This document shows, one piece after another, positions 19,825-30,800 of a DNA stretch of 64,000 bases. The notes below the pieces were generated by a model. That model was not told the DNA's origin. It saw only the letters and a list, made by a program, of their open reading frames with translations, and searched no databases. A program made the translations under genes and the position numbers. This DNA comes from Staphylococcus haemolyticus (GTDB lineage: Bacteria > Bacillota > Bacilli > Staphylococcales > Staphylococcaceae), in the NCBI RefSeq assembly GCF_006094395.1, contig NZ_CP035291.1, positions 992,001 to 1,056,000 on the forward strand. The letters run 5' to 3'. Position 1 is the stretch's first letter, and the number at the start of each line of letters is the position of its first letter.

Positions 19825-19898
19825 ATCTTGTTGATGTAAAGCTTGAATATTATTCGATATATTCTTATACGTCAATTTTACAAATTCGCAATATTTAA

Positions 19899-19943
19899 TG
19901 AACTGAGAAGAGACTTTAATATGTCTTTTCTCGGTTCTTTTTT
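19899..19943 (+). terminator. Terminator of the PfpI-family gene
   Basis: GAACTGAGAAGAGACT pairs imperfectly with TGTCTTTTCTCGGTTC, followed by TTTTTTG. Confidence 0.75.
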
Positions 19944-20114
19944 GTATTCAAAAATTTAGTTATAGTAATTTAATGACTTAACTTCAGATATAGGTCTCAT
20001 AGCCATATATTCTCATACACCCTGGGACCGATTTTTCACTTTAAGTATGGCTTATTATAAGAACTACTGTTAAACTCTCAAATATAGAGTGAGTTTAAGT
20101 AAAGGAGCTACCGC

Positions 20115-20927
20115 ATGAAAAGAAGCCAAAGAATGAACAACTCGCCTGAGAGACATTCACAATACCGTAATGAACCACATTACAATACGTATTATCAACC
20201 TGTAGGTAAACCACCTAAAAAGAAAAAGAATAAACGTATATTTTTACGTCTGTTTATTATATTTGTCTTCATATTTGCATTGTTTATCGGATTAATGTAT
20301 TACTTATCTTCTAGAGCAAATGTTGATGACCTTAAAACTATTGAAAATAAAAGCAGTTATGTATCTGCAGACAATATGCCTGATTATGTAAAAGGTGCAT
20401 TTATTTCAATGGAAGATGAACGTTTTTATAAACACCACGGTTTTGATGTAAAAGGTACAACACGAGCATTGTTTTCAACGATTGGGGATAGAGATGTTCA
20501 AGGTGGAAGTACAATTACGCAACAAACTGTGAAAAATTATTATTATGATAATGAACGTTCTTTCACTAGAAAATTAAAAGAATTGTTTGTAGCACATAAA
20601 GTAGAACAACAATATAGTAAAAATGAAATATTGAGTTTCTATTTAAATAACATTTATTACGGTAGCGATCAATATACAATCGAAAGTGCCGCCAATTACT
20701 ATTTTGGTACGACAGTAAATAAAAATAGTGATAGTATGTCTCAAATTACAGTATTACAAAGTGCGATATTAGCTAGTAAGGTCAATGCACCTAGTGTTTA
20801 TGATATAAGTAATATGTCTGATAACTTTAAAAATAGAATTAAAACAAACCTTGAAAAAATGAAACAACAAGAATATATATCTGATAGCCAATATCAAGAG
20901 GCATTAAGTCAACTAAATAACTATTGA
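20115..20927 (+). CDS. sgtB: Monofunctional peptidoglycan glycosyltransferase
   Basis: Membrane-anchored GT51 transglycosylase of 270 residues that polymerises lipid II into glycan strands without a transpeptidase domain. After a basic cytosolic tail ([10 protein letters not shown]) one membrane helix spans about 42-64. The catalytic motifs are clear: [16 protein letters not shown] with Glu100, [14 protein letters not shown], and [22 protein letters not shown] with the second Glu at 156, followed by [21 protein letters not shown]. Length and residue numbers equal S. aureus Mgt/SgtB, which there is a VraR target. Terminator 20970-21019. Confidence 0.96.
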   Translation: MKRSQRMNNSPERHSQYRNEPHYNTYYQPVGKPPKKKKNKRIFLRLFIIFVFIFALFIGLMYYLSSRANVDDLKTIENKSSYVSADNMPDYVKGAFISMEDERFYKHHGFDVKGTTRALFSTIGDRDVQGGSTITQQTVKNYYYDNERSFTRKLKELFVAHKVEQQYSKNEILSFYLNNIYYGSDQYTIESAANYYFGTTVNKNSDSMSQITVLQSAILASKVNAPSVYDISNMSDNFKNRIKTNLEKMKQQEYISDSQYQEALSQLNNY

Positions 20928-20969
20928 TTTGTTTTGCATGCGTACAGACAAAATTCGTAATTATAATTT

Positions 20970-21019
20970 AGTCTTCATAAAGTATTCATTATATAAATGA
21001 ACTTTATGAGGACTTTTTA
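20970..21019 (+). terminator. Terminator of sgtB
   Basis: AGTCTTCATAAAGTATTCAT pairs with ATGAACTTTATGAGGACT, followed by TTTTTAT. Confidence 0.85.
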
Positions 21020-21133
21020 TATAGGTAAAACATTTTGTGTAATGCGATAAGTGATATAAAATAATGTTTGTTAGAATATCTTAAACTGAATGAGTTAATA
21101 GAGAACATATTTATAAGTGAAGGTGGTGGGTGT

Positions 21134-21937
21134 ATGACAAAAATTACGAAAATAGAAGTACAAAAGAATAATAAAGAGCGATTTAATTTATTCTTAGATG
21201 AAGTATTTGAAATGGGAATAGATATTGATACACTTGTAAGGTTCAATTTAAAAAAAGGTCAAATTCTTGAGCCATCAGATATGGAGAATATTCAAAAATA
21301 TGAGCATTATCGTTTAGGTATTAATATGGCAATCCAATACTTATCATATAAAAAAAGAACTGAAAAAGAAGTGCGACAACATTTGCAACAAAATGAAATA
21401 AGTGACATAGTAATCCAACAAGTTATAGATTATTGTTACAGAGAATCGTATATTAACCATGAAGATTATGCTGAAAGCTTAAAGAATACGATGATAAACA
21501 CTACTGACAAAGGTCCTGAAATTTTTAGACAGAAATTATATCAAGTTGGAATTGAACCTAATATTATAAATACATATGTTCCGATTTACGAAGAAGAGCA
21601 ATCATTTGAAGCAGTTATTGAGGTTGCCAAAAAAATTATGAAAACTAAAAAAGGCCCTGAAATTAAAATACGTCAAAAGGTACTTCAAAGTCTAATTCAA
21701 AAAGGATATTCTATGGATGTTGTACAACAGGCAATAGCTGAATTAAATTTTGAACAAGATGAAAATATATTAGATGATTTATTGCAAAAAGATCTTGAAA
21801 AAGTATATACAAAGCAAAGACGTAAGTATGACGGACAACAATTAGTAATGAAGACGATAGAGTCACTTATGAGAAAAGGATATAAATATGATAAAATTAA
21901 ATCAAAATTAGAAGAAAGTGGTATTTTAGATGAATGA
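21134..21937 (+). CDS. recX: Recombination regulator RecX
   Basis: RecA modulator of 267 residues that binds and destabilises RecA filaments. It is composed of tandem three-helix RecX repeats, e.g. [47 protein letters not shown] and [20 protein letters not shown]. This is the long Firmicute form. The ATG at 21134 follows AAGGTGGTGG; an in-frame ATG at 21068 would add 22 residues unlike the family. It overlaps the next gene by eight bases. Confidence 0.92.
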   Translation: MTKITKIEVQKNNKERFNLFLDEVFEMGIDIDTLVRFNLKKGQILEPSDMENIQKYEHYRLGINMAIQYLSYKKRTEKEVRQHLQQNEISDIVIQQVIDYCYRESYINHEDYAESLKNTMINTTDKGPEIFRQKLYQVGIEPNIINTYVPIYEEEQSFEAVIEVAKKIMKTKKGPEIKIRQKVLQSLIQKGYSMDVVQQAIAELNFEQDENILDDLLQKDLEKVYTKQRRKYDGQQLVMKTIESLMRKGYKYDKIKSKLEESGILDE

Positions 21938-22244
21938 TAAAAAGCTAAGTGAAATGTCTGAGCAAGAATTAAGACATGAAATACAAACATATAAAGAAAA
22001 AATGCGTAAAGCTGAAATGAATGGCATCATGAATGAGTACGATGTATATCAAAGTAAAGTCATCATTGCTGAAAGTTACTTAGTCGATCGTACTAAGGTA
22101 GTGCTTGGTAGAATGTATAAACTTAATGATGGAAGCGACCAATACTTCAAAGTCGAACGATTAAAAGGTGTATTTGCATGGGGATATAGAATTAATAGTA
22201 AGATCCCTGAAGAAGGATTGCCACTCGCTTTATTAAAAATTTAG
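21930..22244 (+). CDS. YfhH family protein (DUF1811)
   Basis: Protein of 104 residues with an N-terminal helical part ([35 protein letters not shown]) and a C-terminal SH3-like beta part ([25 protein letters not shown]). It matches the B. subtilis YfhH family, whose gene also follows recX there. No function is known. The start overlaps the recX 3' end, so the two are translationally coupled. Confidence 0.88.
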   Translation: MNDKKLSEMSEQELRHEIQTYKEKMRKAEMNGIMNEYDVYQSKVIIAESYLVDRTKVVLGRMYKLNDGSDQYFKVERLKGVFAWGYRINSKIPEEGLPLALLKI

Positions 22245-22259
22245 AAGGATGTAACATGA

Positions 22260-23771
22260 ATGGGAAGTTCAATAGTCTTAAAAATGCTCAATGTCACGCA
22301 TTATTATAGAAGTAAGAAAAATAGAAAGTGGTATTTACCATTTGGTTATGCCGCAGAAGACATAGAATTAAACAATATTTCACTACATATATATCAAGGT
22401 GAGGCTTTAGCCATTATTGGCGAGCCGGGGGCTTCTAAAACTTTATTAGGTAGGATAATTGCTGGTGACATTAAACCTGATAGAGGTAAAATTAATAAAT
22501 CGGTCTCTACTTATTATGGTGATATAAAAGACAAACATTTAATACATTTAACAGTGCGACAATATGTAAAAGAAATTCAAAGATTATTTTCTTACGAAAC
22601 AACATCACACAGTGTTGATCAAATTATCAAATTTGCACATTTAGATGATAAGTCTACGTTTAATATAAATATGCTTAGTCATTCTGATTTTGCACAATTA
22701 ATCTTAAGCATTGCACGTGTATGTCGAAAAGAATTGATTATTTTGAACCATATCATTGAACATCTTGATGAAGATTTTTTAGAAAAAGCAAAACAATTAT
22801 CGAAAGACTATGTTAACGATAATAATTCGTTAGTATTCATCGATAATGATCTTGAAAAAGTTGAAAAAGTAAGTAATTATGTAGCATGGATTTCACATGG
22901 CCAAGTGAGGATGGAAGGTTCACTAAATCAAGTTTTACCTGTGTTTAAAGAACATGAGCAAGATCGAATGAGTATAGGAAATGATGAAGAACAGCAAAAT
23001 TTTGATTTAGATTGGAAAGAAAGTCGTAGTAGACTCCCTGAAATGAGCTATAACTTTAAAAGAGTAGAAAGATATAGACATGCGAAAGTTCCTGATTTTG
23101 TCGTGAGGTTTTGGACGATTTTAATTGCAAGCTTGATTTGTTTGGCCATCGTTGGAGCATTAGTCGTTAACAACATTGGACGCTTTGATGTTCCTATAAT
23201 AGAAGCTCAAAAGAAAGTTGAAAATAAAGACCCATTTGAGGAAAAATTGGCATATGGAATCGTATTAGACGACTCGATAACGTTAAATGGTGATTCTAAT
23301 ACAAAAGTTCCTAAATACGCATTTTTAACAATAACAGGTGAAAATTCAAAAAAATACCGTGTTAATATCGATAATCAAGATTATGTTGTAGAAAAACATA
23401 AACTACAATATTTTAACCCAGCAGCTTTATATGAGTCGCATTCATTTAAAAAATTATCTCCATATATGAAATCAAATTATAGTAATTTTGTAGATTATTA
23501 TAATAGCCATTTACATAAAAAACATGATCGAGTTAAAAAAACACTTGTTCCCAATAAGGATTCTAGATATGTTGTAGGAGTAACGCAACAACCAGTAGAA
23601 ATGTTATTTAATGATCAAGATAAATTAACAGGATTTGTTTTTCCAATAATTAATAAAGACGAACTTAAAGATAAATATCATATTAATCAAGATTTATGGA
23701 TTGTTAAGTCAGGTGATGGATATTTAATCGCGGATATGAAAAATAGTAAGTGGATATACATTGAATTGTAG
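22260..23771 (+). CDS. TarH/TagH-like ABC ATPase with degenerate motifs and extracytoplasmic domain
   Basis: Protein of 503 residues resembling the teichoic acid exporter ATPase TagH: an ABC domain (about 1-235, with TarH-like stretches such as AEDIELNNISLHIYQGEALAIIG and VAWISHGQVRMEGSLNQVLP), one membrane helix (about 286-306) and an external C-terminal domain ending at WIYIEL. The ATP-site motifs have decayed. Walker A reads GEPGASKT (GASK instead of GxGK), the signature is MLSHSDFAQ instead of LSGGQ, and Walker B is LIILNHIIEHLD, where Asp-Glu are replaced by Asn-His. ATP hydrolysis therefore looks unlikely. The start has a GAAGGATG site. The permease partner follows after eight bases. 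The role is unknown; a true TarGH pair would be elsewhere. Confidence 0.82.
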   Translation: MGSSIVLKMLNVTHYYRSKKNRKWYLPFGYAAEDIELNNISLHIYQGEALAIIGEPGASKTLLGRIIAGDIKPDRGKINKSVSTYYGDIKDKHLIHLTVRQYVKEIQRLFSYETTSHSVDQIIKFAHLDDKSTFNINMLSHSDFAQLILSIARVCRKELIILNHIIEHLDEDFLEKAKQLSKDYVNDNNSLVFIDNDLEKVEKVSNYVAWISHGQVRMEGSLNQVLPVFKEHEQDRMSIGNDEEQQNFDLDWKESRSRLPEMSYNFKRVERYRHAKVPDFVVRFWTILIASLICLAIVGALVVNNIGRFDVPIIEAQKKVENKDPFEEKLAYGIVLDDSITLNGDSNTKVPKYAFLTITGENSKKYRVNIDNQDYVVEKHKLQYFNPAALYESHSFKKLSPYMKSNYSNFVDYYNSHLHKKHDRVKKTLVPNKDSRYVVGVTQQPVEMLFNDQDKLTGFVFPIINKDELKDKYHINQDLWIVKSGDGYLIADMKNSKWIYIEL

Positions 23772-23779
23772 GTGTAAAA

Positions 23780-24571
23780 ATGATAGATAACATTTTATTA
23801 TATATAAAACTTTTCCCATCACTAATAAAGTTTACTAAGCAACGTATAATAGATACTTGGAAACGGTTTGCAATTCTCTTCATTGCTGAACTTGTCTTAG
23901 TATTAATAGCACTAATTACGTTGTCGTTTATCGAGATTGAAGATATTAGTAAAGCTAGGTGGTTATATAGAATTGTTGCTATGATTACATTTGCTACAAT
24001 GTTTGCAACAATTTTTAAATCTTTTAAAGAGTATAGTCAAGATTATTTAATAACTAAGTCGTTTCAATCAACACCATTGATAACAACAGTTGCGAACGCA
24101 CTTATCGGAAGTTCTATTTGTTGTATATTATCAATTATTACTTTATTGTTTAAACCAGTGAATTTCGATGCATCTTTCACTGCATTTATTGTATTTTATA
24201 TAATGATGATTCTATTTATAATATTCATATCTGTTACTTTAGGATTGTTAGATATTATATATAAAAATATGACTATGATATTCTGGTTAGCTGTAGTTAT
24301 AAACTTTTTTATAGTACCTATTATTTTTATTCCTTCTGCAAATGAGAATTTAATGATTCAATTGTTAAAGTTAAATCCTCTGTTTTATTTAATTGATGGA
24401 TTAGCGACTTCTACGATTTATGGTGTAGTGAATATGTATAATATTTCATATCATATCTATTTTATTTTAATAATAGTAACGATTGGAGCAATTAATTTTA
24501 TGCTTATGAGATATGTAGCACATTCAAAATATAAATATTCTTCTAATATAATTGCGACAAAAAATAAATAA
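23780..24571 (+). CDS. ABC-2-type (TarG-like) permease
   Basis: Membrane protein of 263 residues with about six helices (FAILFIAELVLVLIALITLSFI; TTVANALIGSSICCILSIITLLF; FIVFYIMMILFIIFISVTLGLLDIIYK; MIFWLAVVINFFIVPIIFIPS; YHIYFILIIVTIGAINFMLM). The motif LNPLFYLIDGLA before the last helix is typical of polysaccharide/teichoic-acid ABC-2 permeases. An amphipathic N-terminal stretch fits too. It pairs with the preceding degenerate ATPase, ends in a terminator, and has a GTAGGTG ribosome site overlapping the upstream stop. Confidence 0.8.
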   Translation: MIDNILLYIKLFPSLIKFTKQRIIDTWKRFAILFIAELVLVLIALITLSFIEIEDISKARWLYRIVAMITFATMFATIFKSFKEYSQDYLITKSFQSTPLITTVANALIGSSICCILSIITLLFKPVNFDASFTAFIVFYIMMILFIIFISVTLGLLDIIYKNMTMIFWLAVVINFFIVPIIFIPSANENLMIQLLKLNPLFYLIDGLATSTIYGVVNMYNISYHIYFILIIVTIGAINFMLMRYVAHSKYKYSSNIIATKNK

Positions 24572-24622
24572 AAGAGTGAATCAGAATCATAGTGTAGTTT
24601 ATGGTTCTGGTTCACTCTTTTT
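24570..24622 (+). terminator. Terminator after the TarGH-like pair
   Basis: AAAAGAGTGAATCAGAA pairs with GGTTCTGGTTCACTCTTTTT around an AT-rich loop. It also lies at the 3' end of the convergent gene 24628-25605. Confidence 0.85.
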
Positions 24623-24627
24623 AAAAA

Positions 24628-25605
24628 TTATTTAGAATATAATTTTTTTTGTAATTTTTCTTCAGTGAAAACCCATCCTATATATGAGTGATCTATATTG
24701 TTATCATTATCGACATGTGCTATTGCAGCAAAACTATAATGCCCTTTATTTAAATAGCGTAAATCTATTAGACGAACTTCTGTAGTGTCGTCATCTAGCT
24801 TACGAGTTTGCCATCGATAAATTGATGAGAAGTTCAGAAATGTTCTAATGTCGTTATTACTTTTAATCTGCCAGAGTAGAGTGTCTGGAGAAAATTTCTG
24901 TCGTTTAACTTTATCACTAAAGACAACATTTCGACCAAATGCTCTTCCAACATAATCATGTTCTTCAGTTTGAATAGCAACGCGCCATTCCATGAATTTC
25001 ATCGTAGGTGCCACAAATATTTTAACAGGATTATGCTGTGCTTTAATCTGGCTTAATGCTTGCTTTTTAATGATACTCTGCATTTTGAAACGAATAATAT
25101 AATAAATGATGAGTATACTAATAATTGGAAAGAATACTACGAATGGATGTACACCGAATAACCAAACGACAATCCCTGCACAAAGTATAATAAATATGAT
25201 TGGATCGAAAGTATTAATAACACTTAATTGAATCCACTTGTTTGTGAGTGGACGCAAAGCTTGAGTACCATAAGAATTAAATATATCAACAAATACATGT
25301 AAAAATACTGCTAACTGTGCCCATAACCATATATGCGTTGTATCTACTCCTGGGAATAAAACATAAATAATAAATGTGATCAGTATAGGCCACAAAATTG
25401 TAAATGGTATAGAATGAGTGATACCACGATGGTGTGAAATATATGTGGCGTTATTTTTCAATTTTAAAACGGTGTCACCATCTGGAATTAACGATCCGGC
25501 AATTAATGTTGTAGCAGTAGCTGCCATAGTATTTGCCATAGCTGGATCTTGACTAGCTAGAGCAGTTAATCCAACACCTATTGCTATATGCGTGGCTGTA
25601 TCCAT
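24628..25605 (-). CDS. YfhP/YdjM-type membrane metal-dependent hydrolase (DUF457)
   Basis: Membrane protein of 325 residues of the LexA-induced YdjM/YfhP group. The N-terminal motif MDTATHIAIGVGLTALA, then SLIPDGD and SHHRGITHS, form the His/Asp cluster from which the predicted metal site takes its name; further down VFLHVFVDIFNSYGTQ adds conserved His and Asp. About four to five membrane helices occupy residues 65-190, followed by a soluble C-terminal domain. I start at 25605, since the ATG at 25623 lacks a ribosome site and family similarity begins with MDTATH. As in B. subtilis it lies next to mutY, divergently. Confidence 0.85.
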   Translation of the reverse strand: MDTATHIAIGVGLTALASQDPAMANTMAATATTLIAGSLIPDGDTVLKLKNNATYISHHRGITHSIPFTILWPILITFIIYVLFPGVDTTHIWLWAQLAVFLHVFVDIFNSYGTQALRPLTNKWIQLSVINTFDPIIFIILCAGIVVWLFGVHPFVVFFPIISILIIYYIIRFKMQSIIKKQALSQIKAQHNPVKIFVAPTMKFMEWRVAIQTEEHDYVGRAFGRNVVFSDKVKRQKFSPDTLLWQIKSNNDIRTFLNFSSIYRWQTRKLDDDTTEVRLIDLRYLNKGHYSFAAIAHVDNDNNIDHSYIGWVFTEEKLQKKLYSK

Positions 25606-25748
25606 AACGTTCACTCTTTTCATGTTAATTTAATATATATTATAATCTAAAAATTGAAATAACGAAATTAAGAAACTTATTAAAATACTATTAGTTTGCT
25701 ATAAACCGATTAGATGAAATAAATAATGAGAGTGGAAAGGATGTAAGT

Positions 25749-26795
25749 ATGTTAAATGAATCTACATTTAAAAAGAATTTAATAAAGTGGTTTAATGAAA
25801 ATCAAAGAGAAATGCCTTGGCGTGAGACTTCTAATCCTTATTATATTTGGTTAAGTGAGGTTATGCTTCAACAAACACAAGTTAAAACCGTTATTGACTA
25901 CTATCACAAGTTTATTAGCCGTTTTCCAACTATAGAAGACTTGAGTCAGGCAAATGAAGATGAAGTGCTTAAATATTGGGAAGGTTTAGGTTATTATAGC
26001 CGTGCACGTAACTTTCATACTGCTGTAAAAGAAGTGGCATCTGAATACAAAGGCGTCGTTCCTTCAACACCAGATCAATTTGGAAAACTTAAAGGCGTTG
26101 GTCCATATACACAAGCAGCTGTATTGAGTATAGCGTTTAATAAACCTTTAGCAACCGTTGATGGTAATGTCTTTCGAGTATGGTCTAGATTAAATAATGA
26201 TCAACGAGATATTAAATTGCAATCAACACGAAAGGCATATGAAAAAGAATTACAGCCCTATGTTTATCATCATTCAGGTACTTTCAATCAAGCAATGATG
26301 GAATTAGGCGCATTAGTTTGCACACCTAAGAACCCATTGTGTTTGTTCTGTCCTGTTCAAGACAATTGCAGTGCTTTCAAAGAAGGCACTGTGCTAGATT
26401 TACCAGTAAAAACTAAAAACATAAAGAAGAAAACGATTCAGCAACATGTGTTTTTACTTAGAAATGCAAAAGGGGAATATTTAATTGAGCAACGACAAGA
26501 GAGATTGTTAAATGGTATGTGGCAATTTCCTATGTTTGAAGCACCAAATACATTGGAACAATTAGAGAATAAATTAGGAATGTCACTGTCAATAGCTGAG
26601 GAAATAGTATTTAAGCTTAAACATCAATTCACTCATATGACTTGGGATATTAGTGTATTTAGTGTAATTGAGACAGTATCTCTTTCTAAAAAAATGATGG
26701 AAGACTATAAACTTGAGTGGATGAATTTAAATCGCCGTGATGAATATACATTACCTGTATCAATGGATAAAATATATAAACATATAAATGGTTGA
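25749..26795 (+). CDS. mutY: A/G-specific adenine glycosylase
   Basis: Base-excision glycosylase of 348 residues that removes adenine mispaired with 8-oxoguanine. The helix-hairpin-helix (KLKGVGPYTQAAVLS) leads to catalytic Asp138 (ATVDGNV); Glu37 in WLSEVMLQQTQV is the second catalytic acid. The [4Fe-4S] cluster ligands C-x6-C-x2-C-x5-C are Cys191, 198, 201 and 207. The C-terminal MutT-like domain (about 225-345) reads oxidised G. Start has a GAAAGGATG site. Confidence 0.96.
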   Translation: MLNESTFKKNLIKWFNENQREMPWRETSNPYYIWLSEVMLQQTQVKTVIDYYHKFISRFPTIEDLSQANEDEVLKYWEGLGYYSRARNFHTAVKEVASEYKGVVPSTPDQFGKLKGVGPYTQAAVLSIAFNKPLATVDGNVFRVWSRLNNDQRDIKLQSTRKAYEKELQPYVYHHSGTFNQAMMELGALVCTPKNPLCLFCPVQDNCSAFKEGTVLDLPVKTKNIKKKTIQQHVFLLRNAKGEYLIEQRQERLLNGMWQFPMFEAPNTLEQLENKLGMSLSIAEEIVFKLKHQFTHMTWDISVFSVIETVSLSKKMMEDYKLEWMNLNRRDEYTLPVSMDKIYKHING

Positions 26796-26884
26796 AAACT
26801 TAAATTTATAAGTAATTTTTGGAAGCTATATTAAAAATAGTAACGCTTCTTTAAAGACTTAATTAAAATTATGATATAATCTAA

Positions 26885-27460
<576 letters not shown>

Positions 27461-27516
27461 GCATAAAAGATGTAATTGCTACATATATGTTTTATAGTAC
27501 TTGAGTAATAATAAGC

Positions 27517-27578
27517 AGAGGTTGAATTTACTTTAAAGTTGCAAAAGGAAATGCTTGCAATTGAAAGTTTCAACCTCT
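27517..27578 (+). terminator. Long imperfect hairpin between ntdp and Sav1866 genes
   Basis: AGAGGTTGAA (27517-27526) pairs with TTCAACCTCT (27569-27578), and inner segments ACTTTAAAGTTGCAA and TTGCAATTGAAAGT extend the stem. Only a weak T-run follows (ATTAATTTTC). It may be a terminator or a leader element of the exporter gene 47 bases downstream. Confidence 0.6.
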
Positions 27579-27624
27579 ATTAATTTTCTAAAAAATTGAA
27601 TTGAAAATTATAGGGGGGACTAGT

Positions 27625-29361
27625 ATGATACGACGCTATTTAGAATTTGTTAAACCTTACAAATATCGTATAATAGCGACGATAATTATCGGGATTATAA
27701 AATTCGGCATTCCTATGTTAATTCCTTTACTTATCAAATATGCAATTGATGGCGTTATTAATAATAGTGCACTTTCTACGAATGAAAAATTTCAACATCT
27801 AAGTGTAGCTATCGGCATAGCTTTATTTATATTCTTGATTGTGAGACCACCAATTGAATACTTACGTCAATATCTTGCACAATGGACGAGTAACAAGATT
27901 TTATATGATATTCGAAAACAATTATATAATCATTTGCAAGCTTTAAGTGCTAGATTTTATGCGAACAATCAGGTAGGGCAAGTTATTTCAAGAGTGATAA
28001 ATGACGTAGAACAAACTAAAGATTTTATTTTAACCGGTTTAATGAACATATGGTTAGATTGTATAACAATTGTCATTGCACTATCCATCATGTTTTTCCT
28101 AGATGTTAAGTTAACTTTCGCAGCTATATTCATCTTTCCATTCTATATTTTGACAGTGTATTTCTTCTTCGGTCGTTTAAGAAAATTGACTCGTAAACGT
28201 TCGCAAGCTTTAGCTGAAGTACAGGGCTTTTTACATGAACGTGTACAAGGTATGTCCGTCATTAAAAGTTTTGCGATAGAAGATAATGAAGCTAAAAACT
28301 TTGATCATAAAAACCAACATTTCTTAAATCGAGCATTTCAACATACGTCATGGAATGCCTACTCATTTGCAGCAATTAATACTGTGACAGATTTAGGACC
28401 AATTATCGTCATTGGCTTCGGTGCCTATTTAGCCATTAATGGTTCAATCACTGTTGGTACACTTGCTGCATTTGTAGGATACTTGGAACAATTATTCGGA
28501 CCACTGAGAAGATTGGTTTCTTCTTTTACGACACTAACTCAAAGTTTTGCATCAATGGATAGAGTATTCCAATTGATGGATGAAGATTATGATATAAAAA
28601 ATGGTATTGGCGCTCAACCTATTGAAATTAAACAAGGACATATTGAGTTGAAGAATGTAAGTTTTAAATACAATGAAGATGAATCAACTATACTAAAAGA
28701 TATAAATCTTAATATTAATAAAGGTGATACAGTAGCTTTTGTTGGTATGAGTGGTGGTGGTAAGTCAACCTTAATTAACTTGATACCTCGCTTCTATGAT
28801 GTGTCTGAAGGTGAAATATTAATAGATGATTATAATGTTAAAGATTTTCTTACTGGTAGTTTAAGAAATCAAATTGGTCTAGTCCAACAAGATAATATTC
28901 TTTTCTCAGATACAGTGAGAGAAAATATCTTACTAGGTCGCCCAGATGCTACTGAAGAAGAAGTTATTGAAGCGGCTAAAATGGCAAATGCGCATGAATT
29001 TATAATGAATCTTCATGATGGCTATGATACTGAAGTAGGGGAGCGAGGCGTAAAATTATCTGGTGGTCAAAAACAACGTCTCTCAATTGCAAGAATCTTT
29101 TTAAATAATCCACCAATTTTAATTTTAGATGAAGCCACATCAGCATTAGATTTAGAAAGCGAAGCAATTATACAGGAAGCATTAGATGTATTAAGTAAAG
29201 ACAGAACTACACTCATTGTTGCGCATAGACTATCAACAATTACACATGCAGATAAAATAATTGTAATGCAAAACGGTGAAATAGTAGAAACAGGAACGCA
29301 CAAAGAGTTGATTGAAAAACAAGGTGCTTATGAGCATTTATATAGTATACAAAATTTATAG
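27625..29361 (+). CDS. Multidrug ABC exporter, Sav1866 type
   Basis: Homodimeric half-transporter of 578 residues, equal in length to the structurally solved S. aureus Sav1866, which exports drugs. Six membrane helices occupy about 1-320. The ATPase has Walker [10 protein letters not shown] (about 374-382), the Q-loop VQQDN, signature KLSGGQKQR, Walker [13 protein letters not shown] and the H-loop VAHRLST. All catalytic residues are intact. The start at 27625 follows GGGGGG; an in-frame upstream TTG is not family-like. A hairpin precedes it and a dispersed repeat follows it. Confidence 0.95.
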   Translation: MIRRYLEFVKPYKYRIIATIIIGIIKFGIPMLIPLLIKYAIDGVINNSALSTNEKFQHLSVAIGIALFIFLIVRPPIEYLRQYLAQWTSNKILYDIRKQLYNHLQALSARFYANNQVGQVISRVINDVEQTKDFILTGLMNIWLDCITIVIALSIMFFLDVKLTFAAIFIFPFYILTVYFFFGRLRKLTRKRSQALAEVQGFLHERVQGMSVIKSFAIEDNEAKNFDHKNQHFLNRAFQHTSWNAYSFAAINTVTDLGPIIVIGFGAYLAINGSITVGTLAAFVGYLEQLFGPLRRLVSSFTTLTQSFASMDRVFQLMDEDYDIKNGIGAQPIEIKQGHIELKNVSFKYNEDESTILKDINLNINKGDTVAFVGMSGGGKSTLINLIPRFYDVSEGEILIDDYNVKDFLTGSLRNQIGLVQQDNILFSDTVRENILLGRPDATEEEVIEAAKMANAHEFIMNLHDGYDTEVGERGVKLSGGQKQRLSIARIFLNNPPILILDEATSALDLESEAIIQEALDVLSKDRTTLIVAHRLSTITHADKIIVMQNGEIVETGTHKELIEKQGAYEHLYSIQNL

Positions 29362-29412
29362 TAAAAAAATGAGCCTGTGGCATAATTCAATGCCTCAGGC
29401 TTCAAATATATA

Positions 29413-29485
29413 TTGGCAGTAGTTGACTGGCTAAAAATGCACTTGTAACAATCTTTTTTAATTCTAGTCAACCTTGCCGGAGTGG
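29413..29485 (+). repeat. Dispersed intergenic repeat, copy 1
   Basis: The stretch from TTGGCAGTAGTTGACTGG to CTAGTCAACCTTGCCGGAGTGG is clearly homologous to the reverse complement of 34196-34269. A shortened relative lies at 44050-44075. It sits downstream of the exporter gene, with nearby inverted repeats (GCCTGTGGCAT/ATGCCTCAGGC at 29372-29400, and GGGGT/ACCCC before a T-run near 29487-29550). Confidence 0.75.
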
Positions 29486-29549
29486 TCGGGGGTCAGCAAA
29501 GAGAATTTCATAAAGAAAATTTTACAAGCTTCGTAACCCCATTTTTTTG

Positions 29550-30644
29550 TTATAAATCAAAATCCTCATCAGCAATATCTATATCAGTGTCATTGCGGTG
29601 ATAAGTGAAGAAACTTAATCTTAATCGATCTAAATGTTCTAAATAATAACGATATTCTTCTATTGTAGCAATGATTTGCATGATATTTGAATATGAATAT
29701 TCTACTTGATAAGGGTTTTGAATTAACTGTTGTTGAAAAGCATCCATTAGGTCTTTCTTTTGAGGATTCATGATTTGATTATCAAAATGTTCCACATTGT
29801 AACGAGCTTTTTTCGACAAGCTTTTTAAAATTTGTTCGTGATAGGCTGTTAATGAATCTAATTCTAATTTTATCTGGAAAATTAAATTGTAATTTAGATT
29901 GTGAAGATCATTCTGATATCTAGCCATACGATTTAGTACTTCATAAGCTTGTCTTGTAGTGCCTACAACTTCTTTAAATAAGATTTTCTTTCTATTTTGT
30001 TGGAAGGCAGCCTTTCTAGTTAATGCTTTTTCTTCATTATAGTAATTAAAAATCTGTTCGAGTTTTGATATACGTGATTCAATTTGTTCTCCATCTTCTT
30101 TTATCTGATGATAGTCAGATGCGTCATTTAATACGAGTTTAAACCAAATGAAAATATCAGAAGCAATATTCACTGAGTTGTGATATATCTTAGTTTCAAA
30201 TTTGGGTGGTAAAAATATTAAGTTAACTACAGAAGCGCTGACAACACCAATCATTACTAGTATAAATCTAAATGCTGCAGTGACATAGAATGACCCAGTA
30301 TGTTGTCCCATTATAATAAGCGCTGTTACGCCAGCTAATGTAGCAACGTGTGCTAAATTTAATTTATATAAGATGGCAATTAATAAAATGACAGTAACAC
30401 CCATAATAACGATATTCTTCCCAAATATTGTCACCATTATGACTGCTAATAAAGCACCAATGACATTACCTGTAGCTTGTTCTGAAATAGTTTTAATAGA
30501 ACGGTAGATATTAGGTTGCATAGCAACAATCGCACTAATTCCTGCTACAGATTTTAAACCGACATTATCAGGTAAGAATGACGCTATAAACAAAGCAAGA
30601 ATAATTGCAATACCAGTCTTTAGTATACGAGCTCCTAGCCTCAA
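29550..30644 (-). CDS. FUSC/aromatic-acid-exporter family membrane protein, second copy
   Basis: Membrane protein of 364 residues with six predicted N-terminal helices (GIAIILALFIASFLPD; GVTVILLIAILYKLNL; FILVMIGVVSASVVNLIFLPPKF) and a long helical cytosolic C-terminal domain. Like the gene at 4383-5372 it belongs to the ArAE_1/FUSC group (shared [18 protein letters not shown] block), but the two differ greatly. It starts with TTG at 30644, nine bases after AAAGGAG. Monocistronic; the transported compound is unknown. Confidence 0.82.
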   Translation of the reverse strand: MRLGARILKTGIAIILALFIASFLPDNVGLKSVAGISAIVAMQPNIYRSIKTISEQATGNVIGALLAVIMVTIFGKNIVIMGVTVILLIAILYKLNLAHVATLAGVTALIIMGQHTGSFYVTAAFRFILVMIGVVSASVVNLIFLPPKFETKIYHNSVNIASDIFIWFKLVLNDASDYHQIKEDGEQIESRISKLEQIFNYYNEEKALTRKAAFQQNRKKILFKEVVGTTRQAYEVLNRMARYQNDLHNLNYNLIFQIKLELDSLTAYHEQILKSLSKKARYNVEHFDNQIMNPQKKDLMDAFQQQLIQNPYQVEYSYSNIMQIIATIEEYRYYLEHLDRLRLSFFTYHRNDTDIDIADEDFDL

Positions 30645-30738
30645 CTATAACGCTCCTTTAAATATATTTTTTATAATAATATTTTAAACTAGTATACACT
30701 TGAAGACTGAATAGATACAAGTTTTTGTTTTGATTAAT

Positions 30739-30788
30739 AAAAAAACTACAATAAAGGCAACGTTATAATTCACGCTCCTTTATTGTAG
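30739..30788 (-). terminator. Terminator of hemL2
   Basis: CTACAATAAAGG (30746-30757) pairs with CCTTTATTGTAG (30777-30788); in minus sense a run of seven T follows. Confidence 0.85.
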
Positions 30789-30800
30789 GTTATAAATTTA

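Noticed and set aside
22256..22309. Alternative ATG at 22256 for the TarH-like gene
   Set aside because: That frame stops after 17 codons; the ATG at 22260 opens the family-like frame.
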